A stretch of DNA of 64,000 nucleotides from Ypsolopha sequella (Eukaryota; Arthropoda; Insecta; Lepidoptera; Ypsolophidae): NCBI GenBank assembly GCA_934047225.1, contig OW203998.1, forward strand, positions 19,297,280 through 19,361,279, read 5' to 3'. Of the stretch, positions 1 through 11,735 are shown in pieces. The notes under the pieces were generated by a model. That model made no database searches and was not told the origin of the DNA. It was given only the letters and a program-made list of their open reading frames with translations. Both the position numbers and the translations under genes were made by a program. Each line of letters begins with the position of its first letter. Position 1 is the stretch's first letter.

Positions 1-827
1 GAATCTCTTCCCTGAGCTGCTGTGCATCTTGTGCACAGCTTCAACAGGGAACCCCTGGTTTTTTAGATCATCCAAGATCTCGTCATTGGATACCTCGAAC
101 GGCATCCCCCGAAGGACAGCGCGGACTTTGCGCTCTTCTTCGAGGGCGTGCGTGTGGTAGGGGAACCCTGTGCGAAGTAGGAGCTTAATGAGACTCCTGA
201 AGTCAACGATCGTTGGTGTCATGATTTTGATGGCCACGCCGGTATTGGTGGCTTGTGTGTAGATGATTTTTTCCTCGCTGCAAAGCTTGGAGAGGGCCGA
301 CCATTTGGACTTGTCTCGCAACAAGACGGCGGGGGGGGTTTCCTTCTTTGCGAGGCGAGGCTCGCAGCGGGAGGCTACCTTAGGGGTAGTCTGGGTGGCC
401 GGGGGAGGGGCAGTCTGGGTGGCCTGGGTGGGGGCAGGGTTTTCCTCTGTGGGGGAGAGGGGAGGGGAGGCTTTTCCCTTCTTTACCCTCTTTTGCGACT
501 TTCAACCCTGGTGAAAGGGTTGATCTCGTCGTTGTTGATGGAACCTGTGAGGGTTCCATCATTGGACATTTTGTCCGAAGAGTTTGAACTGTTTGAACTC
601 GAGGAGATCGAGGGGGGGGCGGACCTCTTACGGTCAGAATTGGTGGACGAGTTGTCCGAAACCTCCATGCTCTGGGATGGAGAGGCAGGGGATTCTGTCT
701 CGAACCTTTGGGGGTTCGTGACCTCCGAGGAAGCCTTGATGAGGCTTGCAAAGGCATTCTCGTTGAAGACGAGGCCTTGGGATTGGAAGAAGTCTTTTGT
801 AAACGCTATCCATGGACCGTAATCCAT
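1..827 (-). pseudogene. Jockey-like LINE ORF1 (Gag-like nucleic-acid-binding protein), frameshifted, runs off left edge
   Basis: Read on the minus strand, 827 to about 483 encodes an N-terminus beginning MDYGPWIAFTKDFFQSQG, followed by a Ser/Asn/Pro-rich low-complexity segment. After a G-rich stretch (about 310-480) the frame changes. From about 330 to base 1 a second frame is open without stops and reads KWSALSKLCSEEKIIY, then DFRSLIKLLLRTGFPYHTHA, then VRAVLRGMPFEVSNDEI. The pattern 'DFR-L--LL-----PYHT-AL-EER-VR-VLRG-P' is the conserved core of the Gag-like ORF1 proteins of Jockey-type LINEs, which bind the element's RNA. The zinc-knuckle part would lie beyond the left edge. At least one frameshift, most likely in the homopolymeric G runs, separates the two halves, so it is called a pseudogene. 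A sequencing error in those runs is an alternative. Confidence 0.7.
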
Positions 828-840
828 GGCTAGGAAAGAG

Positions 841-1735
841 TGGGGGTAACTCGGGACGGGGGTAACTCAGTACGGGGTGACTCGGGACGGGGTGACTCGG
901 GACGGGGTGACTCGGGACGGGGTAACTCGGGACGGGGTGACTCGGGACGGGGTGACTCGGGACGGGGTGAATGGGACGGGGTGAGTGGGACGGGGTGAAG
1001 TGGACGGGGCGAAGTGGACGGGGCGAAGTGGATGGGGTGAAGTGGACGGGGCGGAGTGGACGAAGTGGACGGGGTGAAGTGGACGGGGCGAAGTGGACGG
1101 GGCGAAGTGGACGGGGTGAAGTGGACGGGGCGGAGTGGACGGGGTGAAGTGGACGGGGTGAAGTGGACGGGGTGAAGTGGACGAGGTGAAGTGGACGAGG
1201 TGAAGTGGACGGGGGTGAAGTGGACGGGGTGAAGTGGACGGGGTGAAGTGGACGGGGTGAAGTGGACGGGGCGGAGTGGACGGGGCGAAGTGGACGGGGT
1301 GAAGTGGACGGGGCGGAGTGGACGGGGTGAAGTGGACGGGGTGAAGTGGACGGGGTGAAGTGGACGGGGTGAAGTGGACGAGGTGAAGTGGACGGGGGTG
1401 AAGTGGACGGGGTGAAGTGGATGGGGTGAAGTGGACGGGGTGAAGTGGACGGGGTGAAGTGAACGGGGTGAAGTGGACGGGGTGAAGTGGACGGGGTGAA
1501 GTGGACGGGGTGAAGTGGACGGGGTGAAGTGGACGAGGTGAAATGGATGGGGTGAAGTGGACGGGGTGAAGTGGACGGGGTGAAGTGGACGGGGTGAAGT
1601 GGACGGGGTGAAGTGGACGAGGTGAAATGGACGGGGTGAAGTGGACGGGGTGAAGTGGACGGGGTGAAGTGGACGGGGTGAAGTGGACGGGGGTGAAGTG
1701 GACAGGGGTGAAGTGGACAGGGGGTGAGGGGGTGT
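841..1735. repeat. 14-bp minisatellite (ggggtgaagtggac)n
   Basis: About 0.9 kb of tandem 14-mers. The left edge (about 850-965) carries the variant ggggtgactcgggac; the rest is ggggtgaagtggac with c/t changes (ggggcgaagtggac, ggggcggagtggac). The array starts within about 15 bases of the start codon of the LINE ORF1 to its left, so it may be that element's 5' leader. The long minus-strand frame across it (PRPLHPVHFTPST repeats) is a by-product of a unit that keeps all frames open in long stretches. Confidence 0.95.
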
Positions 1736-2235
1736 GGGTACAAAATAAAAAAGGGGGGGACTAAGAGCACTAATGCAGGGGGCGAGTGAGTGACCTCCCT
1801 GCCGTCAGTGGCAGGGGGGGGTGAGTGGGTGTGATGATCTCTTACGTGACGTCAGAGGTGACTGACGCTTGCTTGCGTCGATGGCGGCGGCGGCGGCGGC
1901 CGATGGCGGCGGCGGCGGCGGTAGCTGCGGGGCAGCTCCGCTCGTCGGCGCGAGGTGGCTCTGCGGGCTGCAGAGCGGAGAGCACGGTGAGGCGACCGTT
2001 CGGCACGGGTGTGCTGAGCGGAATGACGCGCGGGCGCGAGAGCTCGTTTATATATCAATTCGAACCGGCATTCGGCTCACCTCGGATGCAGATCGGTTTT
2101 CGGCACTTCGACATCTTTCATCTCTGTTCATCTATCGTCATCCTTGTCATAATATTTAATATATAAGCTAGAACTTTTAATAAAATTCATTCCATTCCAA
2201 TCTCAACACTGAGTTTACTTCCTGATCCTGAACAC
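1736..2235 (+). other. GC-rich promoter-like block with TATA and polyadenylation signals (possible solo LTR)
   Basis: A CpG-rich stretch with two (GGC)n runs (1879-1925) leads to a TATA-like tttatatatcaattcgaacc at about 2046. A polyadenylation signal (aataaaa) follows at about 2179, and then a short tail ending tcctgatcctgaacac. The order promoter, about 130 bp, AATAAA is what an LTR U3-R-U5 looks like, but I could not find the matching LTR or terminal TG/CA with a target duplication. A first-exon/promoter region of a host gene is an alternative. Confidence 0.3.
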
Positions 2236-2290
2236 AGTTCCTCCAAAACTACATGAAGAATAAGGATGGGACATTTTATTATTTTTTGTG

Positions 2291-2332
2291 CCAACGAGTT
2301 ACACTGTGACTGGTTTCGGTGTAACTCGTTGG
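2291..2332. repeat. perfect 14-bp stem hairpin
   Basis: CCAACGAGTTACAC and GTGTAACTCGTTGG flank a 14-base loop. The match is perfect. No coding or splice context is visible around it. Confidence 0.7.
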
Positions 2333-2550
2333 GACCAAAGGGTTACTTGTATCACAGCTTCTATAAAGTGTGAGTAAATTAAGTATGAATTAATGTATTA
2401 ATAAATGAATTAATAAATTAATGAATTAATAATGTTATAATACTTACCTAGGGGTATCATAAAGCTCATGATTGGCTCGTACTTACTGCGTGTCATGCGA
2501 CACTGGGCCAGCCGTGAATGGCGGAGTTTTATGAGGTCTTCTCATAAATG

Positions 2551-2780
2551 TTACCGGCCAAACCCGATTTTAGGACAAAATAGTTTCATCTAGGTCAAAG
2601 TAGTTTTGGGTTGTCATAAAAAAATACCACGAAGGTTATGTATGGCGGTCATGGCGAGACTCGCCATACCTAACATTCTAACCTAACCTACCGGCTCTCT
2701 TCTGCGCTGCAGGACTTTCGAAAAACTAGTTTGGATTAGGCCAAACTAGTTTGTCCTAAAATCAAGTTTGGCCAGTAACA
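2551..2780. mobile_element. MITE with about 30-bp terminal inverted repeats
   Basis: The left end ttaccggccaaacccgattt is matched in inverted orientation by aatcaagtttggccagtaa at the right end. The shared core is GGCCAAAC..GATTTTAGGACAAA. It is about 230 bp with no coding capacity. Confidence 0.65.
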
Positions 2781-4230
2781 AAAACATAGTTCTACTCTTC
2801 CTGTAATAGGTCCCAAAAAATATATTGTCAACTTTGGATAGATGTTCGACCAAGGAAGAAAACCTTTTCTGGTTGGACTCGAAAAAATTTAGGCTGAAAA
2901 ATAAAAAGTAGCGGGTGTGTCAGAGATACAACCGTAAATTATTTAGGTAGATACTTTTTATGTCACCTCTTTACTCAATCACAGAGGAAGGCATTAAAGG
3001 CGGCCATAGATATCATAATAATATGTCAGTGATGGCAACCCATACGCTTACGAGGTCATTTAATTTTTTTATTATTCCGATCAAAAAGGATCAAATATGA
3101 GATACGAACAAATTTAAAAAATACTTTAATACATTTAGAATATACCTACTAACTTTGCAATTATTATCGAAAAAATCTTGAAAAGACTCTCGCTACCATA
3201 ATGGATGACGTAGAATTTACGTTGCAGTCGAAATTTTTGCTGTTTATTAATGTGGCTTTTTGACGTCGAGCTAATTATGTGTTATCAGGTTAGGGACTTC
3301 GACAAAAATAGACTTTGTTTTTTTTTTTTTGCAATGGGCTTCGTTGTCACAGACAACGTGGCTATGACCTTGCAATTCGATACCTATGTTTATTTGTCCA
3401 AGATGTTAAGGCGATTACCGTCGCCAAATTAGCAGCTCGATGTTTTTCTGTACGAATATCGACGGAAACGACATTGAAATAACGTTCATATCAGCGCGCA
3501 ATGCGTAGTGGCTGTTACGACGCTCGCTGCGTCCTTGATAGGGCGAAATATGAGAAAATAATACTTTTCACCTGGACGTGATTGTTCGTTTAAATAATCA
3601 TATGTTATGCTTATAGCTATCAAGTTTATCTTTATGAAAGCATAAATGAATTAAATCGACCAAGCCGCTTAACACAAAGTTAAAACAATTTTTCAGATAG
3701 AAGTTTTGGTGGTACGAAAAAGAAAAATATTGCATATGTTGTCATAGAGTTGATAATCCATAATACATTTTTTCAATATTTTTGGTTTGGCCATAAAAGA
3801 CGAGTAGGCTTTAGAGAGTTCCCATTGGGCGATATTAAGCGCCTTAAATTTCATCATATATTACCGTACATATGTATATTGTATCATCGGTTATTGCAGA
3901 AAATGTTAGCTTTATTTACGCAAAAAAAGGAAACATAAAATAAAAACATAAAATAAAAAAATTGTAAGCTTCTTTAATCTCTGGAATCTTATTTCTGAGT
4001 GTAGAAATTATTACGTGTAAAAGTTCTCTGAAGATTTCTATACAAAATGCCTAAAAAAGCACAATTGTTTTCTAAGCACCAATTAGTGTTATTTTTCTTT
4101 TAGTCGAGGTTTCCGGCCGGAAACGGACCTAATTTTTTTATCTCAGTAATAATTCAAATACCTAAGTCTACAAATAACTTGGAATAAGAAATTGGCAGCA
4201 AATAAATCGTGGGTTTTAGGTATATTTAAT
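2781..4230. other. no gene seen
   Basis: AT-rich DNA. Two short open frames (3250-3432 and 3750-3938, plus) have no recognisable motif and no splice context. A CpG-richer spot lies at 3495-3540. Confidence 0.4.
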
Positions 4231-4232
4231 AC

Positions 4233-4400
4233 TAGCTTTTGCCCTTGGTTGCGCCCGCGCTGATTTAGTTTGCATTTTCCCGGGATAAAAAGTAGTAAAT
4301 ATCTCTATGCAAAAAATTACGTCGGTCCGTTGCTGCGTGAAAGAAGGACAAACTAACAGACACAACATTCGCATTTATAGTAAGGGTACAGATTTGCAGA
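4233..4400 (+). repeat. decayed lepidopteran RTE-type repeat
   Basis: Contains actagcttttgcccttgg, then cgggataaaaagtagtaaat, then acattcgcatttatag. This is the order of motifs of a relic that recurs in the window at about 17520-17840 and 39120-39610. It is diverged and non-coding. Confidence 0.55.
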
Positions 4401-4880
4401 TCTAAACGCGAGTTTTCCTGAGAAAATTTGGTTATTGGCAATGTCAAAACCAAACGAAGGAAAAATCGTATATTTGCTACACCGACAACCCGTACCTCTT
4501 TTGCTCAAAATTGCCATATATTTCTTGGACCATATATTTATAATGCGATCAGCAAAAAAACTGTTCTTATTTCTCTCAATCGAAGAATTTGTGCTCAAAC
4601 TGTTCACCAATTTTTGCTAAAACAAAATTACAGTCAAACTGAAGAGTTTCTTAAAATACACACCTAGCTTTATTTATGTCAAACAAGGACAAACACACAC
4701 TCACCAATAAACATCATACATCACCATCACACCTTCCACAAAAATACTAATCATAACACACACGTAATTTTCAGTTAATTCTAATATTAATTATTTTTAT
4801 ATAACTCCTAATTTTCGTTGCTCAATGTTTTATTTGTTTTTTATTCTTATTAATGCTTTTATTTTAACTTTTATTAAAAT
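4401..4880. other. no gene seen
   Basis: AT-rich. Overlapping frames of 60-85 codons on both strands (4353-4667) lack motifs and overlap each other, so none is accepted. Confidence 0.4.
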
Positions 4881-5028
4881 GAATTATAAAATAGTATGTT
4901 ACTGTAGAATAGGCCTGTGACCCTACGATACACGAATACGTAGGTTAGGGGGCAGGAAACTTATTTTAAGTACCTCTTATTTTTATTAAGAAACAAATAA
5001 AGTTATTATTATTATTATTATAGTTTCA
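4881..5028 (+). mobile_element. 3' tail of a retroposon ending in (att)n
   Basis: A sequence ending aacaaataaagttattattattattattat carries an AATAAA-type signal directly before a run of ATT repeats. This is the usual 3' end of insect LINEs and their derivatives. The body upstream could not be identified. Confidence 0.45.
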
Positions 5029-5399
5029 ATATTGGTTTGTATAACAAGATGCAAATTAGATTTTCAATATTCATTAGACAAGTCAATAGAAAACATGCCC
5101 AGTTACAGAACTTTCGCAGAAACCAATAGGTAAATAAATGCAGCAGTTATTGATATGGCAGTTCTTAGTACGCAGAAGGCAAAGTTACCTGAAATATCGA
5201 TATCGTTAGAAGCTAGAAGCAGAGTCAGTCAAATATGGGGTTGCCATCTGTAAAATCCATAAAATCCATAAACCAAGACAAGAATTTCGAACACTTCGGA
5301 TTTTCGAGCGTAAAACCATATCTGTTTATGCTGTTTTACCTAGCAAATAAACTAAAATAAATATAAATTGTTGTTGTTTAATTATTTACAAGGCTAAAT

Positions 5400-5720
5400 A
5401 CCTTACTTTGGTAACAATATCATTAAAAACAGGTGGTAGAGCTGATGCCAGGCTCGACTGTGGAGGTACCTTAAGAGGATTTGGAGACCCCCTCGAAGTA
5501 ATCCGGGGGAGAGTAAGAGGACAGCTCACAGGCAAAAAACCAGGAGGCCCTCCATGCCTGGGACCGATGGATGGCGGTATATCCATCGGCACCTCGCTCA
5601 CCAACCCGCCTGCCCAGCGTGTGTGAGTATGGGCAATTCTTCTAGGATGACCGCCGGGAGTGGCAAAGTCCTGGAAAGGCTCATGTCCATCAGTGAATGA
5701 ACTAGGCTGATGGATGGATA
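5400..5720 (+). repeat. dispersed retroposon fragment, copy 1 of 3
   Basis: About 320 bp running from ggtggtagagctgatgccag through cctcgaagtaatccggggga and caccaacccgcctgcccagc to a tail, aggctgatggatgg. The same sequence occurs inverted at 49640-49995 and 53345-53735. The tail resembles the common lepidopteran retroposon end 'cagcagtggacg..ataggctgatg'. It is non-coding here. Confidence 0.75.
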
Positions 5721-7486
5721 ATTAAAAAATGGGAAATTATTAATCGGGCGAATAAAAATATAATTAGCAACTTCAAGTGTCCGGAATAAATACCAAAGCG
5801 TGCAACTAAAAATACTGAGTGGGCGAATTTAAATTTCGTTGAAAATAAATTTCATCGAAAATATTTCACCAAAAGTCAAAAAATAGGTGCGACGACGAGC
5901 GAAGCGAGGAGGAGCATGTTAGGTTTTCGTGTAAGATAATACAAGGAGCTGAGCAAAGCGGTGCGGAGCGAGGTGACGTCCCTAGAATTATTACTTAAAA
6001 TTAAAGTGTTACTAAAATATAAAATTGTTCGCTTGAAAATTATTCAACACAACTCAAATTTGTATTTTCAAGTCGACGTTTTCAACATTTTTATTCACCC
6101 AGAGCCTTTCACCCACTTAATATTTTAGTACGCTATATTCAGTATTTTTGACACCCTAAACTTGAATTTATTTCGCTCGTTTAGATAATACCCATAAAAA
6201 ATTAAACAGCCTTTTTCTCCTATCAAACTCTTCATTCAAGAAATTAAAACAAATCTTCTAAGAACTATACCAAGCATGCTTTTGCCGGATAATGCGCGAA
6301 AATTTGAAACCCGGACAGTATGCAAAACCCTGGGCGCTCCCTGGACGCCCTCCGAACTAGGACAATACCGAGGAAACCCGGACGGATGGCAACCCTAGTC
6401 AAATACGGCCTTTGCTGGATCCGATGTTTACTAATTGCAAGCTCTGGTAGTAGCTACGGCAGCAGCAGCTATTTGCACTACACGTTAGGTACGTGCCACC
6501 AGAAAATTACCGCGAATTAGGGCATTTTGGTTTTTATTCCAACGTAGGCAAAGATTTTCCAGGTGACATTTTTGGTGGCGCGGGTGCTTTTGGTAGTATT
6601 TTACTACACGAATGTATTTATATAGTACCTAAGTACTTATAGGAACACAGTAAGTATCCTCATGTGTATCAAGTTTGTGGTCCGATACAGCCACTGATTA
6701 TTCCAAATACACCTTGGAGGACGCAAGGGACTAGGCTGGTTCATTGGCGTAGCCAGGTAGGGGCAGGTGTTGGCACAGCCCCCCAAAACCCGGTGCCCCC
6801 CCCCAGAAAATCAATCAAATGTTATACGTTCGTTCTACTTGATGCAAAATGAAGTGCTCAATGTCAGGTGCAGTGGCTAGTGTGATGAAAATTTATTCGA
6901 ACACAAAAACTTACAAAACATAATAACAATTTAAAACTATCCTTTAAATAAAATAACCCTATCCATTAAACCAAATCAAACTAATCTAAATCTAAAAAGA
7001 AAAGAAAAAAATGCTATGCAAAAACTCTTGAAATTTAGGAACCTGCATCTTGAACACTTACTTCACTTATTTGATCCCTTTATTTAACTAAATACATAAA
7101 AACAAAGCAGTACTATATCCAGGACAAGAGTAAACGTCCATTTTAATTGTCCTTAATTCAGATCAATTTGTTAATAAGCCAAGACAGCTCATAAAAAAAC
7201 AAGTAGCACTTCGCTTTATTCATGTCTCATGAGTATAATTACATACTTTATTCCGTGCAAGATGGTCCTTAATGGCTTTTTAAAGCACAATCGGTAGTTT
7301 GCGATTTAAACTTAAATTATGTGCTTGCGGTTCCCACAAAACGCTTGCGAAAAGCACAAAAAAACTGACAGCGAAAAATTGATGAATACCTGTATTTTAT
7401 ATATTTTATTTGATTTAATTATTTATGTATGTAAATTTATGTACTATTATTTATATAACTTTGCTTTTCCATGTACACAACACAGC
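5721..7486. other. no gene; scattered repeat scraps
   Basis: Contains a scrap at 5880-5985 (gcgaagcgaggaggagcatgttaggtttt) related to repeats at 9525-9640, 10122-10240 and 16040-16100. A C-rich stretch lies at 6785-6808. No exon-like signal was found. Confidence 0.4.
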
Positions 7487-7675
7487 CTCTTCAGCGATCC
7501 TATCGTACAATTTCTTACACCTAAAGGTTGTCTGGAAGAGATCGCTTTAAGCGATGAGACCGCCTATTTTTACTTACCCGTTGTACTCGTATTTTGAAGT
7601 TCAATTTATTGTATTATTTTCTTTTGTTGTGTGATCATTGACGATGTGTGACAATAAAGCTATATTGTAATTGTA
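7487..7675 (+). mobile_element. 3' end of a retroposon
   Basis: Contains ggttgtctggaagagatcgc, then ttaagcgatgagaccgcc, and finally gtgacaataaagctatattg. This is the familiar shape of a lepidopteran LINE/SINE 3' end with its polyadenylation signal. The upstream body is not recognisable. Confidence 0.5.
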
Positions 7676-7732
7676 TTGTGTTGTAAGCCTTTAGTACTTG
7701 TATTGTATTTATTGTATGTATGTATATATTAT

Positions 7733-7739
7733 GTATATG

Positions 7740-7773
<34 letters not shown>

Positions 7774-7815
7774 ATATAATACAATTATATAAATTATATA
7801 TATTATATATTATAA
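7733..7815. repeat. (TA)n microsatellite
   Basis: Long alternating TA and ATA runs, with a pure (AT) stretch at about 7750-7775. Confidence 0.9.
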
Positions 7816-7844
7816 ATAAATGTGATGTCAGCCTGTACTGTAAT

Positions 7845-7998
7845 TAGCTACCGTAAGCATGTAAATTGTAAGTTATATTTAAGTTCACTGAGAGCTTATC
7901 TGCCAACAAACTGTTATGTAGTTTGGCAGAATATAAATTGTAGTAGTCTTAAGTTTTTTAGATAAATAAATTTCCTAAAAAAAAAAAAAAAAAACTAC
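7845..7998 (+). mobile_element. poly(A)-tailed retroposed fragment
   Basis: About 130 bp end in aataaatttccta followed by 19 A. It contains a hairpin (ctgccaaca..tgtagtttggcag). The poly(A) tail indicates retroposition; the source transcript is not identifiable. Confidence 0.5.
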
Positions 7999-8300
7999 TT
8001 CCTTATAGTTTTCGTGCTTGGGCGAGTTATGCTTGACCTTGATTCACTTGATTTTTATAAAATAAACGGGTTCATCGTCCTACATTAATAATTTTGTTAT
8101 CGTTGTTACTTACATTTTTACAAACCTGGTCTGAGAACGGGGGAGGGCAAGTGCTTCCACCTTTCCTCATCGTGCGTAAGCCCAGGGGTAGTGAAAAAAA
8201 AAGTTTTATGACTTCCATGATCTTTTGGGATATCAAATCCTATTTGTTAATTATCGCTCATCTTCTTTACCTTGCTAGAAGTATACGTTATAGACAATAT

Positions 8301-8899
8301 CATAGATAAATAAAGGAAGGACAGATTGCTCACTCCATACATTAGAACAAAGCCCGCGTCAAACTTATTATTTTCGCCGGTACCTAGTAGTTCGACTTAT
8401 TATTTTTGATGTCGCTACTATACTAGATAAATTGTGACATACCTAGTGCCATCTATCGAACAGTTGATGAAACGAAATTCGATGTGTGTGTGTGTGTGTT
8501 GTGTGTGTGTGTGTGTGTGTGTGAAGCAACTATACTGCGCCCACAAAAACAAAAATTTGCTAGAATACGACAATACGTGTGACAATATGTGCGCCATCTA
8601 CCGGAATTCAGAATAACCATCTGCACGCTTAGTTAGATTGCCAGCTTACCACCGAAAGTTTCATGTTAAAAACACCTGATTAAGAATTCACTATTTTCTG
8701 ATGCGATGTTATGAAAATTTTGTATTTTTATTCATAAAATAAATAAATATGATGAACCAGAACAGTAAAATGCTATATTTCGTCGATTTCAGACAAATTT
8801 TATTTCCAGCGAGACAAGTAACGCCATCTAGAAACGTTATTTTTAGTATTGCGAACAGTACAAGGAAATAGCAATCTATCCTTCCTTTATTTATCTATG
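8301..8899. mobile_element. non-autonomous DNA transposon with 30-bp TIRs and a 7-8 bp target duplication
   Basis: Left end CATAGATAAATAAAGGAAGG matches the right end CCTTCCTTTATTTATCTATG in inverted orientation; the match continues as acagattgct against agcaatctat with one mismatch. ACAATAT directly flanks both ends (8294-8300 and 8900-8906). The duplication length suggests a hAT-like or related superfamily. The interior has no transposase. Confidence 0.8.
8481..8523. repeat. (TG)n microsatellite
   Basis: Two blocks of TG repeats separated by one TT, inside the transposon at 8301-8899. Confidence 0.95.
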
Positions 8900-9213
8900 A
8901 CAATATGGACTAGCAGATTGCTAGCCCCTGGTTATAGTCAAATCTTTCATTATTCAAGTCAAGGTTATAGGCAAGTCAAGACTTTCTGTTTTCTCATTGA
9001 TTATTAATACGGATCAGAAAGTAAGCGTTGTGGAAGGAGTGGTAAAATGAAGTTAAAGAACAATTGTATTTTTAGATGGTTAAAAATCAAATGTGGACAG
9101 CTAACGAGAAAATATTTTGCTAGGCAGGTGAAAAAATCTTGACAAGCGACACACTACAAAAATGGAATAGCAGCCAGTATATCCCAGATTCTTATTCTGA
9201 GCAGATATTTGCT

Positions 9214-9361
9214 GTGTTACTACAAAAGGGTGTTTAAACGATGTTTAACTTTAGACAGTGTTTAAATCTGTTGCTGTCACTTTTTTACAATATGAAAGAA
9301 AAGGGGACAACAACAGATTTAAACAATGTCTAAAGTTAAACACCGTTTTGTAGTAACACCG
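9214..9361 (+). mobile_element. hairpin MITE, copy 1
   Basis: TIRs begin GTGTTACTACAAAA; the arms (gtttaactttagacagtgtttaaatctgttg and its complement) fold almost end to end around a 25-base centre. The same element lies in the opposite orientation at 31126-31272. Confidence 0.85.
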
Positions 9362-9506
9362 TTGATGTTTACTTGATGTTGTACGATCTCCTTCAATTAT
9401 ATTCAGCTCACGACCCAATTGTTCTAAATCAAGCTTTTTAATCTATTTGCATCGTTTGAATGTCGTGGGCATATCCGCATATCGTAGTATTGGGCCTAAA
9501 TTGGGT

Positions 9507-9645
9507 ATATGCCTAAACTAAAGTATGAAATCAAAAGACTTTCAACAAAAAGGACTAGTTGAGCGAGCAGGAGCGTGTTAGGTTTTTAAGTAAATAAAAG
9601 GGAGCCGAGCGAAGCGGATAGGCAAATCATGATATGCTCAATTCC
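9507..9645 (+). repeat. direct repeat, left copy
   Basis: Shares atgaaatcaaaagactttca, gcgtgttaggtttttaagta and gccgagcgaagcggatagg with the copy about 600 bp downstream (10105-10245). Confidence 0.75.
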
Positions 9646-10104
9646 CATAGCTTCATTTCTAAAAGTTTTTTTTTCAAATGTTATCCTCCATTTTAGGACA
9701 TAGTTTTCAATATTCTGGTATATAAATTACCCATTATTTTTATGATTTTTTAAATAATTGTCCGATATGATGTCACTTGAGAATTTTACACATTATACTG
9801 ATTGTGATGTGTGATTGCTTATAAAAAAAAGTGGTCTGTCTCTGTCTGTCTACTCATCTGTCATCCATCTGTCAAACCAGTCGGAAGCAAATTATAAATG
9901 TATCTACATAGCAAAGGATACATTGCTAAACAACCATTTCTCAAGTGACGTCATACGAAGCCAAATGGAAGTTGCCGCTTTTACGTAAAAATATTCATCA
10001 TCATGAGGTTTTTTAGACCACAAATTCTAAAATACGGCTGACTAAACCAAAATCTCGAAATGTTTATCGAATTAACACACCTTAACATAATTTAATCTAT
10101 GTGA

Positions 10105-10245
10105 ATTGGGCATGCCTAAAATATGAAATCAAAAGACTTTCAACAAAAAAGACGAGTGGAGTGAGCAGAAGCGTGTTAGGTTTTTAAGTAAATAAAGGGG
10201 AGCCGAGCGAAGCGGATAGGCAAACCATGATATGCCCAATTCTAC
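10105..10245 (+). repeat. direct repeat, right copy
   Basis: Second copy of the repeat at 9507-9645, about 90% alike by eye. No coding sequence lies between the copies. Confidence 0.75.
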
Positions 10246-10409
10246 GATGTGCTGACGACATGAAAACGGGGCCATGAGAACTTTGTGAGTATAAGGACAT
10301 CACCCTTCCATCACCGTCTTATACAATAGTACGTGTGTACCTCTCCTTGAGCAGCTCGAGGAGAGAGGAGAGTCTGGTCGGAAAGGGATTACAATCATTT
10401 GGGAAAGCG

Positions 10410-10915
10410 CGTGTCGGACTCGCGCACAAAGGGTTCTTCCGTACCACCACACAAAACGGGTACAAAACTCTAAAAACATGGTAAATTACGAAAATATAGA
10501 TGTCATAGCAAAATGAAAGCGACACAAACAAACCGCTGAAATGGTAGCGCCTTACATACAATTTTTGGCTTCCGCTGAGTGCGGAACCCTAATATCTTAT
10601 TCGCTATATTTTTCTGTGATCTTTACGTCATCACCTATAACCATGATTTTTTCATAGCTTTCGGTCTTCTTGTTTCGGGGATAAGGGGGAGAGTTTTTGG
10701 AGTTTTTTCTTGTATGAGGTCTCCCCAACAACTTCTACACTTTTTTAAATTTTATGATTTACCTTGATAGAGGCCATGGTAAAGCGTATTCGTGAAAATT
10801 TCTACTGGCTACCTATAACAGCTAAAAGCTGTGACAAACGGACAAACAGACAGAAAGCGGAGGCTTAGTAATAGGATCCCGTTTGGCACCCTTCTTGTAC
10901 GGAACCCTAAAATAA
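10410..10915 (-). repeat. 'gtgcgagtcggactcgc' lepidopteran repeat, reverse orientation, rearranged
   Basis: Pieces of the family seen in better shape at 11436-11735: tgtcggactcgcgcacaaag, then gacaaacggacaaacagac, then gtacggaaccctaaaat. The order is reversed and spacer DNA intervenes. Confidence 0.6.
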
Positions 10916-10930
10916 AAAGTAAATAGGAAT

Positions 10931-11435
10931 AGTCAGTGCTTCAATACCATTCCTCGGTAAATTTCCTCAATACCCCATACCGTGGGCCGAAATATATCGA
11001 GCAAAAAAATATTTTCGTGTTAATATTAATAAGGAAACGAAAGAAATCAATACCAAATAGCTATGCAGATGCCCGCTAAAGACAGCTTTAACCACATCTG
11101 CCCGAGCTCAGCTATTGTGGTCAAAAAGTCAGTGTAAGTCCGTGTAAAGTACAAAAATATACCACCTCATTATTATTAACAAGTGTATTTCCGCATATAT
11201 CTAGAACTACGTCCGTATTTACGTGAAGCAGCACCATCCTATCCCACGACATCTTAGCATTCATACATTAATGTATTAAGACGCGCACGACTGCTCAATT
11301 GAGCGAATTAAGGGAGCTATTCTCTTTGCGCATAACTGTATACTGTGACTAGTTTAAAAGGAGCGCTCGTAGCAGATGAATGATGTAAATTTTCACTATG
11401 CATGATACCTACGAGTAGCTAGTCAGTTTCTCGTG
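10931..11435. other. no gene seen
   Basis: Unique-looking AT-rich DNA without splice-bounded open frames. Confidence 0.35.
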
Positions 11436-11735
11436 TTTTTAGGGTTCTTTACCCAAAGGGTAACCAACGGGACCCTATTACTAAGACTCCGCTGTTCGTT
11501 TGTCTGTCCGTCTGTCTGTCCGTCTGTCACCAGGCTGTATCTCATGAACCGTGATAGTCAGTTGAAATTTTCACAGATGATGTATTTTTGTTGCCGCTAT
11601 AACAACAAATACTAAAAAACAAAATAAAATTAATATTTAAGGGGGCTCCCATACAACAGACATGTTTTTTTTTGCCGTTTTCATAGATAATGGTACGGAA
11701 CGCTTCGTGCGCGAGTCCGACTTGCACTTTATTTA
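11436..11735 (+). repeat. 'gtgcgagtcggactcgc' lepidopteran repeat, nearly complete
   Basis: Starts tttttagggttctttaccca, contains ccaacgggaccctattacta and gtctgtccgtctgtctgtcc, and ends cgtgcgcgagtccgacttgc. A related copy is nested in the element at 13359-13738. The short frames across it are not genes. Confidence 0.75.

Noticed and set aside
253..822. 189-codon plus-strand frame
   Set aside because: Antisense shadow of the LINE ORF1 on the minus strand, rich in Gly from homopurine runs.
634..1770. 378-codon minus-strand frame made of HPVHFTPSTSPRPL repeats
   Set aside because: It is produced by the 14-bp minisatellite; the unit keeps the frame open, and there is no start context or homology.
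1825..2235. Firm call of an LTR retrotransposon
   Set aside because: TATA and AATAAA order is suggestive, but there is no second LTR, no primer-binding site and no gag-pol nearby.
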